Origin: Lachnospira pectinoschiza
GTDB lineage: Bacteria > Bacillota > Clostridia > Lachnospirales > Lachnospiraceae
DNA: 64,000 nt
Reading direction: 5' to 3'
NCBI RefSeq assembly: GCF_020564355.1
Contig: NZ_JAJCRR010000001.1
Span: 372,001 to 436,000 of the forward strand
Position 1 is the stretch's first letter, and every line of letters starts with the position of its first letter. A model generated the notes under the pieces. The model searched no databases. It was not told the origin of the DNA and saw only the letters and a list, made by a program, of their open reading frames with translations. This document shows positions 33,027 through 42,160 of the stretch, piece by piece. The translations under genes and the position numbers were made by a program.

Positions 33027-33397
33027 TGCAACAGTTATTGATTGGTAGCACGCTGGAATCATTGGCACAGCTGGTTACATTAATTGTAATTTTTGCTTTG
33101 GTGCTTGCTATTACATATTTTGCTACCAGATGGGTTGGGGGTATTCAGAAAGAAAAGATGATTGGCAGCAATGTCAAAGTTTTGGAAACAATGCGTATCT
33201 CTAACTCAAAGTATATTCAGATTCTGAAGATAGGTAATAAGTGTTTTGCAATTGCAGTTTGTAAAGACACTGTTACCTATTTATGTGAAGTAAATGAAGA
33301 AGAGCTGATATACAGGGAAAATTCAACGGGAGGAATTCACGTTGATAATTTCAAGGCAATATTAGATAAGTATAAAAAGGACAAGCCAGAGGATTAG
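33026..33397 (+). CDS. fliO: Flagellar biosynthetic protein FliO
   Basis: This 123-residue protein has a short outside N terminus, one membrane segment (about 14-34) and a cytosolic part with VLETMRISNSKYIQILKIGN, the FliO/FliZ pattern. FliO assists assembly of the FliP export gate. It lies between cheY and fliP as in Bacillus. Confidence 0.88.
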   Translation: MQQLLIGSTLESLAQLVTLIVIFALVLAITYFATRWVGGIQKEKMIGSNVKVLETMRISNSKYIQILKIGNKCFAIAVCKDTVTYLCEVNEEELIYRENSTGGIHVDNFKAILDKYKKDKPED

Positions 33398-33412
33398 GCA
33401 GGATAAGGCATT

Positions 33413-34207
33413 ATGTTACGATTTTTAAAGAAACACGGGAAAAAATTTGTCAGAGCAGGACTGCTGATAGCAATTGTAGTTGCTGCCAGCACTATGATGA
33501 CGAGTTCAGTTCCGGCGGCAGAGGACAACACTAATAAGCTGATTAGTGTGGGAATCTCGGCAGGTGATGGTTCAGATATGGCGAGTGTATTACAGATGTT
33601 ACTGGTGTTGACAGTAATAGCACTGGCACCGTCAATTCTAATTATGCTGACATCATTTACAAGAATAGTTATCGTATTACATTTTACCAGAACTGCGTTA
33701 GGAACGCAGACAATCCCGCCAAATCAGATTATTGTGGGCTTGTCTTTATTTTTAACTCTTTTTGTAATGTCGCCGACATTTAACGAAGTTTATCAAAGTG
33801 CAGTTGTACCGCTTTCCAACAATGAAATTTCCATGCAGGAAGCCTATGAAACCGGAATTAAACCGCTTCGTACATTTATGCTAAAGCAGACCTCAAACAA
33901 GGATTTAGATACATTTTTGAAAATCAAAGGATTTGAGGCCGGTTCTATTGCTTCAGAGGATGATATTCCTACGGAAATACTGATTCCTGCGTTTATTATC
34001 AGTGAGTTGAGAATAGCATTTATCATAGGATTTTTGATATATCTTCCGTTCATTGTGATTGATATGGTTGTGTCTTCAACCCTGATGTCCATGGGTATGA
34101 TGATGCTGCCACCAACGACAATATCAATGCCGTTTAAGATTTTATTATTTGTAATGGCAGATGGATGGAGTTTAATTATCGGCAATCTTATGACAACATT
34201 TAAGTAG
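33413..34207 (+). CDS. fliP: Flagellar export gate protein FliP
   Basis: This 264-residue membrane protein begins with a signal-peptide-like segment (about 1-37, ending near VPAAE) and then has four membrane segments. The family motifs PSILIMLTSFTRIVIVLHFT, ALGTQTIPPNQIIVGLSLFL and SSTLMSMGMMMLPPTTISMP are present. FliP forms the export gate core with FliQ and FliR. Confidence 0.95.
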   Translation: MLRFLKKHGKKFVRAGLLIAIVVAASTMMTSSVPAAEDNTNKLISVGISAGDGSDMASVLQMLLVLTVIALAPSILIMLTSFTRIVIVLHFTRTALGTQTIPPNQIIVGLSLFLTLFVMSPTFNEVYQSAVVPLSNNEISMQEAYETGIKPLRTFMLKQTSNKDLDTFLKIKGFEAGSIASEDDIPTEILIPAFIISELRIAFIIGFLIYLPFIVIDMVVSSTLMSMGMMMLPPTTISMPFKILLFVMADGWSLIIGNLMTTFK

Positions 34208-34225
34208 CAATTCAGTTGGTTTTAT

Positions 34226-34264
34226 GTAAGATTCCCCGCTTTTATAGTCTGGGGAATATCTTAC
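34226..34264 (+). other. Strong hairpin between fliP and fliQ
   Basis: GTAAGATTCCCC (34226-34237) pairs with GGGGA-ATATCTTAC (34251-34264) with a small bulge. Only a short T stretch follows. It lies inside the flagellar operon and probably tunes or processes the mRNA. Confidence 0.55.
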
Positions 34265-34315
34265 TTTATAGGCAGATATTCTGCTTTGAAATCTAAAAAT
34301 GGGAGGAAGACTTGT

Positions 34316-34585
34316 ATGGATGCAGGCGATATTATTTCGATTGGAAGACAGACGGTCTGGATTATTATAAAGACATCGGTTCCAATTCTTCTGGTGTCAA
34401 TGATTGTAGGTCTGATCATCAGTCTTTTGCAGACATTGACGTCAATACAGGAACAGACACTTACATTCGTCCCGAAACTGCTGGCAATTATGCTTGCACT
34501 GATGATTATGGGACCGTGGCTGCTGAATGAAATCGTTTCTTATATGAATATTTTATGGGGCAGTTTTGCCCAGTATATTAGCTGA
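34316..34585 (+). CDS. fliQ: Flagellar export gate protein FliQ
   Basis: From ATG 34316, with GGGAGGAAG upstream, it has 89 residues and two membrane helices: IIIKTSVPILLVSMIVGLII, then LTFVPKLLAIMLALMIMGPW. This is standard FliQ length and pattern. Confidence 0.93.
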   Translation: MDAGDIISIGRQTVWIIIKTSVPILLVSMIVGLIISLLQTLTSIQEQTLTFVPKLLAIMLALMIMGPWLLNEIVSYMNILWGSFAQYIS

Positions 34586-34599
34586 TTAAGGAGTTACAG

Positions 34600-35379
34600 A
34601 TGATGGATTTCGAGGTTGCGTTAGATCAATTTGAAATTTTTATATTGATATTAATGCGGATGGCTTCTTTTGTCTATACGGCTCCTTTTTTTAATACATC
34701 GGGGACACCGCAGAAAACAAAAGTCGGCTTCTCGGTATTTTTATCTATTTTGGTTTACAGCTTACAGGGCAGTGATGTTTCTGTGTCATACAACGGGGTA
34801 ATCGGATATGCGGCATTGGTGCTTGAAGAAGTGGCAGTAGGGCTTCTGCTGGGAGCGGTTACATCATTTTGCACACAGATTATTCTGTTTTCCGGTAAGA
34901 TTATTGATATGGATACAGGTATTTCCATGGCACAGATTTATGATCCGACGACACGTATGCAGGTCGGTATCATGGGGAATTTTTATTACTACCTTGTCAT
35001 GCTTCTGTTGATTGTAAGTGGACTGCATCGGTATCTGGTAGCGGCAATTGTGGAAACTTATAATGCAATTCCGGTAGGTGGCGTAAAGTTTTCCTCTACG
35101 ATTTATACGGATATTTTGAAATTCGTCAGTGAATATTTCGTGATTGGATTTCGTATTGCGCTTCCGGTATTTGCGGTCATGCTGCTGGTAAACTGTATTC
35201 TTGCCATTATGGCGAAGGTTTCACCGCAAATGAATATGTTTGTAGTCGGTATCCAGTTAAAATTATTTGTAGGACTTTTGGTGATTTATTTTACAATTTC
35301 CATGCTGCCTGCGGTATCCGGCTACATATTGGAAGAAATAGAAACCATATTTGCAGCACTGGTAAGAGGAATGAGTTAG
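34600..35379 (+). CDS. fliR: Flagellar export gate protein FliR
   Basis: This 259-residue integral membrane protein has about six segments. It shows FliR motifs FEIFILILMRMASFVYTAPF, VGLLLGAVTSFCTQIILFSG and GFRIALPVFAVMLLVNCILA. FliR is the single-copy part of the FliPQR gate. AAGGAG precedes the tandem ATGs at 34600/34603. Confidence 0.94.
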   Translation: MMDFEVALDQFEIFILILMRMASFVYTAPFFNTSGTPQKTKVGFSVFLSILVYSLQGSDVSVSYNGVIGYAALVLEEVAVGLLLGAVTSFCTQIILFSGKIIDMDTGISMAQIYDPTTRMQVGIMGNFYYYLVMLLLIVSGLHRYLVAAIVETYNAIPVGGVKFSSTIYTDILKFVSEYFVIGFRIALPVFAVMLLVNCILAIMAKVSPQMNMFVVGIQLKLFVGLLVIYFTISMLPAVSGYILEEIETIFAALVRGMS

Positions 35380-35383
35380 TGAC

Positions 35384-36526
35384 ATGATGGAATTGGAGAA
35401 TTTGGTATTGGCATACAATCTCCAGTTTTTTGCAAAAGACGGTCCGGGTGGTGAAAAAACAGAACCGGCGACCAGCAAGAAACTGGATGATGTCAGAAAA
35501 GAAGGACAGGTAGCGAAAAGCAAGGAACTGATTTCAGCAGTATCTCTGCTTGCACTATTTGTATTGATTAAAGTTTACATTGGGATAGTAGGTGAAAAAT
35601 TACTGAAAGTATTTCAGGATTTTTACAATACATTTGATAAAATTATATCAAGCAGTGCCACAGGGCTTCCGATGAATCTTTCACTGGAGGCAGTCAAACA
35701 GATGCTGATATCAATAGTGCTGATTGCGGCCCCGTTTTTGATTGTGGCAGTTATCATTGCATTTTTATTAAATGTTTTACAGCAGAAATGGATGGTAACG
35801 GCAAAGCCGTTACAGCCGAAAGCCAGTAAAATCAGTCCGTTAAGCGGATTTAAGCGGATTTTTTCGGTAAAACAGCTGGTGGAACTGCTAAAGGCTATTG
35901 CGATGATGGCGGTTATCGGCATAGTAGCTTATCAGACGATTAAAGATAAACTGCCGTTGATACTGACATTTTACAACATTCCGTTATATACGGCGATTGC
36001 GGCAGTCGGGAATATTCTGGTTGACATGGGAATTAGAGTAAGTGCCGTCTTTTTGATCATCGGCTTTGCTGATTTAATTTTCCAGCGGCATAAGTTTAAA
36101 ACAGACAATATGATGACCAAACAGGAAGTTAAAGATGAATTTAAGAATTCCGAAGGTGATCCGCAGGTAAAAGGTCAGGTCAAGCGGCGTATGATGGAAA
36201 TTTCAAGACGAAGAATGATGGAAGCACTGCCGGAGGCAGATGTTGTCATTACCAACCCGACACATTTTGCGGTTGCGCTAAAATATGAACCGAACTCGGG
36301 CAAAGCACCGGTGGTTATTGCAAAAGGTGCGGATTATCTGGCCTTCCAGATTAAGGATAAGGCAAAAGAATACCATATTGAAATTGTGGAAAATAAACCG
36401 CTTGCGAGAATCCTTTATCACAATGTCGATATTGGCATGGAGATTCCACCGGAATTATATCAGGTTGTAGCGGAAATTCTTGCGAGAGTCCTGCAGCCGG
36501 GTAAACAAAAAACGATGCTGTTATAA
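35384..36526 (+). CDS. flhB: Flagellar export switch protein FlhB
   Basis: This 380-residue protein has a charged start (GEKTEPATSKKLDDVRKEGQ), four membrane segments (to about 215) and a cytosolic domain with the autocleavage motif NPTH (residues 291-294). That domain switches export from rod/hook to filament subunits in response to FliK. It follows fliR by 4 nt. Confidence 0.96.
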   Translation: MMELENLVLAYNLQFFAKDGPGGEKTEPATSKKLDDVRKEGQVAKSKELISAVSLLALFVLIKVYIGIVGEKLLKVFQDFYNTFDKIISSSATGLPMNLSLEAVKQMLISIVLIAAPFLIVAVIIAFLLNVLQQKWMVTAKPLQPKASKISPLSGFKRIFSVKQLVELLKAIAMMAVIGIVAYQTIKDKLPLILTFYNIPLYTAIAAVGNILVDMGIRVSAVFLIIGFADLIFQRHKFKTDNMMTKQEVKDEFKNSEGDPQVKGQVKRRMMEISRRRMMEALPEADVVITNPTHFAVALKYEPNSGKAPVVIAKGADYLAFQIKDKAKEYHIEIVENKPLARILYHNVDIGMEIPPELYQVVAEILARVLQPGKQKTMLL

Positions 36527-36573
36527 AATGGTATGGGGATCAGATAGAAAAAAAGACAAAATGTTACAAATAT

Positions 36574-36602
36574 TTGAAATGTAAAAAGAAAAATGATAGA
36601 AT
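36574..36602 (+). promoter_or_regulatory. Internal sigma-A-type promoter upstream of flhA
   Basis: TTGAAA (36574-36579) and TAGAAT (36597-36602) are separated by 17 nt in the 132-nt flhB-flhA gap, the longest gap of this operon part. It could supply extra transcription of flhA through cheD and fliA. Confidence 0.6.
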
Positions 36603-36658
36603 AAATACATATGTGACATTTGAAAAAATATTAAAATAGACGAAAGGAGAATGGAATA

Positions 36659-38698
36659 ATGAGCGTAAAGAAGAATGACTTATTCATGGGTTTGTATCTG
36701 CTTGCAGCAGTTATATTCTTCATTATTTCTATTCCTTCATGGTTGTTGGATATTATGCTTGCTATCAATATCGGAATAGCACTGATTATTTTATTTAATA
36801 CATTATATGCAAAAGAGGTTCTGGATATGGCGGCATATCCGACCATGCTGCTCTTTACGACATTGTTTCGTATTTCGTTAAATGTATCTTCAACAAAACT
36901 GATTTTAAAAAATGGTGATGCCGGACATGTTGTTGAAACATTCGGAGAATTTGTGGGCGGCGGTAATTTGATTATTGGTGTTATTATCTTTGTCATCATC
37001 ATTATTATCCAGTTTATTGTTATCAATAAAGGTACAGAACGAGTTTCAGAAGTAACGGCGCGATTCACACTGGATGCGATGGCAGGTAAACAGATGGCAA
37101 TCGACTCCGATCTGAATACAGGTGCCATTACGGATAAGGAAGCGGCACTCAGAAGAAAGAAGTTACAGCAGGAAAACAGCTTCTTTGGTTCTATGGATGG
37201 TGCGACAAAGTTCGTAAAAGGTGATGCAACGGCAGGTTTAATTATTACCGGTATCAACATTATCGGTGGTATTGCCATGGGTATGCTCTATGGCGGAATG
37301 ACAATTAATGAGGCATTGTCAAAGTATACCATTCTTACTATCGGTGATGGCCTGTCCAGCCAGATTCCGTCACTGCTCATTTCTCTTGCAACCGGTATTC
37401 TTGTAACGAAGGCTTCCAGCGAGGGTGAGCTTGGTGATGAGATGGTAGGACAGCTGTTCTCCATGGACAGGGTTTTGCTGATGGTTGGTGCGGCAATGGC
37501 ATTTTTAGGAGCATTTACACCACTGCCGTGGTATGTCTTCATTCCGATTGGCGTGGCACTGATTATATACAGCCGTAAAGTGGGGGCAGATGCAGGTGCT
37601 GCCAAGATAGAAGAAGAGGTTGAACAGGAAGAAACAGAAGCACAGGAAATCCGTAAACCGGAAAATGTAGTATCACTGCTTAATGTAGACCCAATCGAAC
37701 TGGAATTTGGTTATGGTATTATTCCGCTTGCAGATGTGAATCAGGGTGGTGACCTGCTTGACCGTGTCGTTATGATTCGTCGTCAGGTAGCCTTGGAGCT
37801 GGGTGCGGTTGTGCCGATTATCAGACTGCGTGATAATATCCAGTTAAATCCGAACCAGTATGTTATTAAGATTAAGGGAATCCAGGTCAGCGAAGGAGAA
37901 ATTTTATTTGACCATTATATGGCGATGAATCCGGGATATGTCGAAGAAGAAATTACCGGTATTCCGACCTTTGAACCGTCTTTCCATCTTCCGGCAATCT
38001 GGATTACGGAAAGTCAGAGAGAACGTGCGGAATCCTTAGGCTATACGGTTGTTGATCCGCCGTCTATTATTGCAACGCATCTGACGGAAGTGATTAAGCA
38101 GCATCTTTCAGAACTGCTTACAAGACAGGATGTTCAGAATCTTATTAATAATATTAAAGACAATAATACAGCATTAATGGATGAACTTGTACCGAAGCTG
38201 ATGAGTATCGGTGAAATCCAGAAAGTATTACAGAATCTTCTCTCAGAGGGAATTTCAATCCGCGACCTTGTTACAATTTTTGAAACCCTTGCTGATCATG
38301 CAGCAGTTACAAGAGATACGGATATTCTGACAGAATATGTCAGACAGAGTCTGAAACGTGCAATTTCAGGCAAATATTTCCCTGTTGATGAGGTAACAAG
38401 TGTTGTTACATTAGACCCGGCAGTGGAACAGGAGATTATGGGTGCTGTAAAGAATACAGAACAGGGGTCTTACCTGACGCTTGATCCGGAACGGACGAAA
38501 AAAATCATGCAGTCTTTGGGCGAACAGTTAAAGAAGCTTGAAGATATGGGAAAAAATCCAATTGTGATTACTTCGCCGATTGTCAGAATGTATTTTAAGA
38601 AGCTGGCAATGGATTATTATAAGGATATTATTGTAATTTCTTACAATGAAGTAGAATCAAATATTGAATTACAATCAGTTGGGATGGTGACAGCATAA
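36659..38698 (+). CDS. flhA: Flagellar export protein FlhA
   Basis: This 679-residue protein has eight membrane segments in the N-terminal half (to about 310), the family FHIPEP-loop region (RVSEVTARFTLDAMAGKQMA; AALRRKKLQQENSFFGSMDG) and a C-terminal cytosolic domain (from about 350; PALWITESQRERAE-like). The nonameric cytosolic ring accepts chaperone-substrate complexes. AAAGGAG precedes ATG 36659. Confidence 0.96.
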   Translation: MSVKKNDLFMGLYLLAAVIFFIISIPSWLLDIMLAINIGIALIILFNTLYAKEVLDMAAYPTMLLFTTLFRISLNVSSTKLILKNGDAGHVVETFGEFVGGGNLIIGVIIFVIIIIIQFIVINKGTERVSEVTARFTLDAMAGKQMAIDSDLNTGAITDKEAALRRKKLQQENSFFGSMDGATKFVKGDATAGLIITGINIIGGIAMGMLYGGMTINEALSKYTILTIGDGLSSQIPSLLISLATGILVTKASSEGELGDEMVGQLFSMDRVLLMVGAAMAFLGAFTPLPWYVFIPIGVALIIYSRKVGADAGAAKIEEEVEQEETEAQEIRKPENVVSLLNVDPIELEFGYGIIPLADVNQGGDLLDRVVMIRRQVALELGAVVPIIRLRDNIQLNPNQYVIKIKGIQVSEGEILFDHYMAMNPGYVEEEITGIPTFEPSFHLPAIWITESQRERAESLGYTVVDPPSIIATHLTEVIKQHLSELLTRQDVQNLINNIKDNNTALMDELVPKLMSIGEIQKVLQNLLSEGISIRDLVTIFETLADHAAVTRDTDILTEYVRQSLKRAISGKYFPVDEVTSVVTLDPAVEQEIMGAVKNTEQGSYLTLDPERTKKIMQSLGEQLKKLEDMGKNPIVITSPIVRMYFKKLAMDYYKDIIVISYNEVESNIELQSVGMVTA

Positions 38699-40051
38699 AT
38701 GATAGTAAAGAAATTTCAGGCACCGACGGAAACAGAAGCAGTATTAAAGGCTAGAGATGAACTGGGCAGTTCAGCCGTCGTATTAAATGTAAAAACATTG
38801 AAACAGCGTGGAATTTTCAGGCTGTTTCGGAAAGATATGGTAGAAATTACGGCTGCACAGGAAGAAAACGAAGGTGCAGGTGAAAAAAGCAGGACTTCTT
38901 TTGATGAAATTGCAGGGGATGTCCTTGCAGATACAGACATGCCGGCACAGGAAGGTCCGGCAGCGGCATATACACCGTCAGGTTACGCACCGCGCGTGTC
39001 AATGCCGGTAAGAAGCCCGCGCCCGGCAGGGGCCTATCAGCCGTCCTCACAGGTGTCGGCAGCAGATACTGCGGCAATTGAGCAGAAGTTAGATTCTCTC
39101 CAGCAGCTTTTAAAGAACCGCATGGATTATGACTATACGGTATCGAAAGAAAGAACGGCAGACCGGGCAGCGCAGGATGTTCAGAACAGCTATGAATTGA
39201 ATGGTGCAGATGAAGGCAGACGTGTGGTGCAGGAACGTGAAAATACCAATTACAGATTTTTGCAGCTTATATATAAGAAGATGCTTGAAAATGATGTGAA
39301 TGAAAAATGTGCAGACAGCATTATCGGTGATATTGAAAATTCTTTAAAAAAGGAATCCAATATTGACAGCATTCTGGCAGCAGTATATCAGAAAGTGATT
39401 TTAAAACTGGGTGAACCCCATATTATTACATTACAGGAAGATAAGCCAAAGGTTGCCTTTTTTATCGGTCCGACAGGTGTCGGAAAGACAACGACGATTG
39501 CAAAGATTGCTTCCAAATTTAAACTGGAAGAACATGCAAGGGTTGCATTTATTACATCAGATACTTATAGAATTGCAGCGGTTGAACAGCTCAATACCTA
39601 TGCTTCTATTATATCCTGTCCGGTAAGTGTCGTTTATTCGGCAGACGAACTGGAACATTGTCTGGAAGAGTATAAGGATTATGACCTGATTCTGGTAGAT
39701 ACAGCAGGAAGATCCCATAAGGCTGAAGGGCAGATGGATGAGCTGATGGAACTGATTGAAAGAACCAGACAAAAAAGCGATGAATTTGATGTGGATATTT
39801 ATCTGACATTAAGTGTTACAACCAAAAGTAAGGACCTTGTCAGCATTGTAGAGCGCTATCAGGATATTAAAGACTGGTCGGTTATTTTTACAAAACTGGA
39901 TGAGACCTGTTCGCTTGGCAATATTCTCAATATCAGAATGATAACAGATGCACCGTTGTCATATACGACACTGGGACAAAATGTGCCGAATGATATTGAA
40001 GTGATTGATAAGCAGGCGTTGGCAAAACAACTTCTGGGAGGAGCTGAATAA
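38699..40051 (+). CDS. flhF: Flagellar SRP-type GTPase FlhF
   Basis: This 450-residue protein has an N-terminal basic region, a variable Pro/Ala-rich middle (about 60-125), an N domain and a GTPase domain with G1 GPTGVGKT (257-264), G3 LVDTAGRSH and G4 TKLD (near residue 398). FlhF helps set number or placement of flagella. It starts directly after the flhA stop and overlaps flhG by one base (TAATG). Confidence 0.95.
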   Translation: MIVKKFQAPTETEAVLKARDELGSSAVVLNVKTLKQRGIFRLFRKDMVEITAAQEENEGAGEKSRTSFDEIAGDVLADTDMPAQEGPAAAYTPSGYAPRVSMPVRSPRPAGAYQPSSQVSAADTAAIEQKLDSLQQLLKNRMDYDYTVSKERTADRAAQDVQNSYELNGADEGRRVVQERENTNYRFLQLIYKKMLENDVNEKCADSIIGDIENSLKKESNIDSILAAVYQKVILKLGEPHIITLQEDKPKVAFFIGPTGVGKTTTIAKIASKFKLEEHARVAFITSDTYRIAAVEQLNTYASIISCPVSVVYSADELEHCLEEYKDYDLILVDTAGRSHKAEGQMDELMELIERTRQKSDEFDVDIYLTLSVTTKSKDLVSIVERYQDIKDWSVIFTKLDETCSLGNILNIRMITDAPLSYTTLGQNVPNDIEVIDKQALAKQLLGGAE

Positions 40052-40932
40052 TGGATCAGGCAGAAAATTTAAGGAAAATCATGCAGCAAAAGGAAGAACA
40101 GGCAAAAGAAGCAGCACGTGTGATTGCAGTTACCAGTGGAAAGGGAGGCGTTGGAAAATCCAGTGTGTCCGTTAATCTGGCGATTCAGTTTGCACGAATG
40201 GGAAAAAGTGTTGTAATTTTAGATGCCGATTTTGGTCTTGCCAATGTAGAAGTTATGTTTGGTGTGATTCCGAAATATAATCTGAGTGATTTGCTGTATA
40301 ACGGGCGGGAATTGAAAGAGATCATCTGTGAGGGACCGGAGGGAATCCAGTTTATTTCCGGCGGTTCGGGAATTGCCAATCTTGCAAATTTTGACAAAGA
40401 GCAGGTGAAACGGCTGATTAATAAAATGACGGAACTTGAAAAAATAGCAGATATTGTTATTATTGATACAGGCGCCGGTATTAACCCAAGCGTTATGGAA
40501 TTCCTGATTTCCAGTCCTGAAACGATTCTGGTAACAACACCGGAACCGACTTCTGTAACAGACTCTTATGCGCTGCTAAAGGCTCTGAGCATGACAGAAG
40601 GGTTCCAGGGGAAAAATACAACCGTTAAAATGATTGCAAACAGGGTGTCTGATGCAGGTGAAGGAAAGAATCTGTATGAAAAGCTGAGTATGGTTGTTTC
40701 TAAATTTTTGAATATTAATATTGAATTTCTCGGTGTTATTCCGCAGGACAGTTACATTACAAAGGCAATTATGAAACAGAAGCCGGTTTCCATTATGTAT
40801 CCGAATGCGGCGGCTTCAAAGCAGTTTGAAGCGATTGCAAAGAAATTGTCCGGCACACAGCAGGATGTTCCGGATTCAAGAAGAGGGATCAGGGGATATT
40901 TTAAGAACTTTTTTGCAAAAAAGAATGTGTAA
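40051..40932 (+). CDS. flhG: MinD-like ATPase FlhG (YlxH)
   Basis: This 293-residue ParA/MinD-type ATPase has an N-terminal DQAENLRKIM segment (the DQAxxLR activator of FlhF), the deviant Walker A SGKGGVGKSS (29-38), LDADFGLANVEVMFG and VIIDTGAGI, and an amphipathic C-terminal end (GYFKNFFAKKN). It partners FlhF to restrict flagellar number and place. Confidence 0.94.
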   Translation: MDQAENLRKIMQQKEEQAKEAARVIAVTSGKGGVGKSSVSVNLAIQFARMGKSVVILDADFGLANVEVMFGVIPKYNLSDLLYNGRELKEIICEGPEGIQFISGGSGIANLANFDKEQVKRLINKMTELEKIADIVIIDTGAGINPSVMEFLISSPETILVTTPEPTSVTDSYALLKALSMTEGFQGKNTTVKMIANRVSDAGEGKNLYEKLSMVVSKFLNINIEFLGVIPQDSYITKAIMKQKPVSIMYPNAAASKQFEAIAKKLSGTQQDVPDSRRGIRGYFKNFFAKKNV

Positions 40933-40947
40933 AAGGAGTTGATAAAT

Positions 40948-42159
40948 ATGTCGAAAAAAATATTAATTATTGATGACTCTGCACTCATGAGAAGAGTAAT
41001 ATCTGATATAATTAAGTCAGGCAATGAGTACGAGGTTGCGGCAATTGCAAAAGACGGCCTGGAGGGATACGAATATATCCGCCAGAATCCGACACTTTAC
41101 AGTGCAGTTATTCTTGATATTAATATGCCAAAGATGAATGGATTACAACTCCTGCAGAAGCTTCAGCGTGAGCATATTGAGCAGACCGTTATTGTTGTCA
41201 GTACGGTGGCGAAAGAGGGCGCACGGGAAACAATTCAGGCATTGGAATACGGGGCATTCGATTTCGTTACAAAACCGGAAAATTATCTGGAAACGAAAAG
41301 CGAAAGCTTTAGAAAACGTATTCATGAGATGCTTAATGTTGCGACCAGCACTAAAAAGACACTTGAAAGAGTCAGTGCTTCTTCCGTATCCAGAGCCGTA
41401 CCGTCAGGAAGCAGCCGGTTTACACCGGGGAAAACGCAGGATGAAGCTGCAAGAGAACAGCGCCGCATGGCGGGCGCAGAAGCTTTAAAGGCAATCCGTG
41501 CCAGAACCGGGACAGCACAAAGTGCGGCACCGGCTAAAAAAGTAGATGGGAAGTTATATAAGGATGTGAAAACGAATTGTAAAAAGGTCGTGGCACTTGC
41601 CTGTTCAACAGGCGGACCAAAGTCCTTGCAACAGGTCATCCCGATGCTCCCTAGAAATCTGGATGCAGGTGTTGTGCTGGTACAGCATATGCCGGCAGGT
41701 TTTACAGCCTCGCTTGCACAACGGCTGGATGAGATGAGTGACATACAGGTAAAGGAGGCAGAAGACGGAGATATTATCCGCAGAGGGCATGTCTATATTG
41801 CGCCGGGCGGAAAACATTTAAGAATTGTAAAAAATGGTTCAGGACATAAGATACAGTTAAGTGATGAACCGGCAATTGAAGGATTAAGACCTTGTGCCAA
41901 CATTATGTATGAATCATTAGAACGGTGTGATTACGATGAAATCACCTGTGTAGTGCTTACCGGTATGGGAGCAGATGGAACCAAAGGAATCAAGGGCCTT
42001 TCAGACAGACATAAAAAGATTTATGTCATCGCGCAGGATGAAGACACCAGTGTGGTGTATGGAATGCCAAAGGCCATCGCTCAGACGGGACTGGTTAATG
42101 AGGTAGTACCGCTTAACCGTGTCGCTGAAGTAATTACGAAGAACGTGGGGGTATCATAA
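40948..42159 (+). CDS. cheB: Chemotaxis protein-glutamate methylesterase CheB
   Basis: From ATG 40948 it has 403 residues; AAAGGAG at 40931-40937 serves it. It has a receiver domain with Asp57 (VILDINMPKMNG), a linker (about 130-205), and the methylesterase domain with the catalytic Ser in ALACSTGGPKSLQ, VLVQHMPAGFTASLAQRLDE and LTGMGADGTKG. It removes receptor methyl groups. No cheR lies in the window, so the methyltransferase must be elsewhere. Confidence 0.95.
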   Translation: MSKKILIIDDSALMRRVISDIIKSGNEYEVAAIAKDGLEGYEYIRQNPTLYSAVILDINMPKMNGLQLLQKLQREHIEQTVIVVSTVAKEGARETIQALEYGAFDFVTKPENYLETKSESFRKRIHEMLNVATSTKKTLERVSASSVSRAVPSGSSRFTPGKTQDEAAREQRRMAGAEALKAIRARTGTAQSAAPAKKVDGKLYKDVKTNCKKVVALACSTGGPKSLQQVIPMLPRNLDAGVVLVQHMPAGFTASLAQRLDEMSDIQVKEAEDGDIIRRGHVYIAPGGKHLRIVKNGSGHKIQLSDEPAIEGLRPCANIMYESLERCDYDEITCVVLTGMGADGTKGIKGLSDRHKKIYVIAQDEDTSVVYGMPKAIAQTGLVNEVVPLNRVAEVITKNVGVS

Positions 42160-42160
42160 G

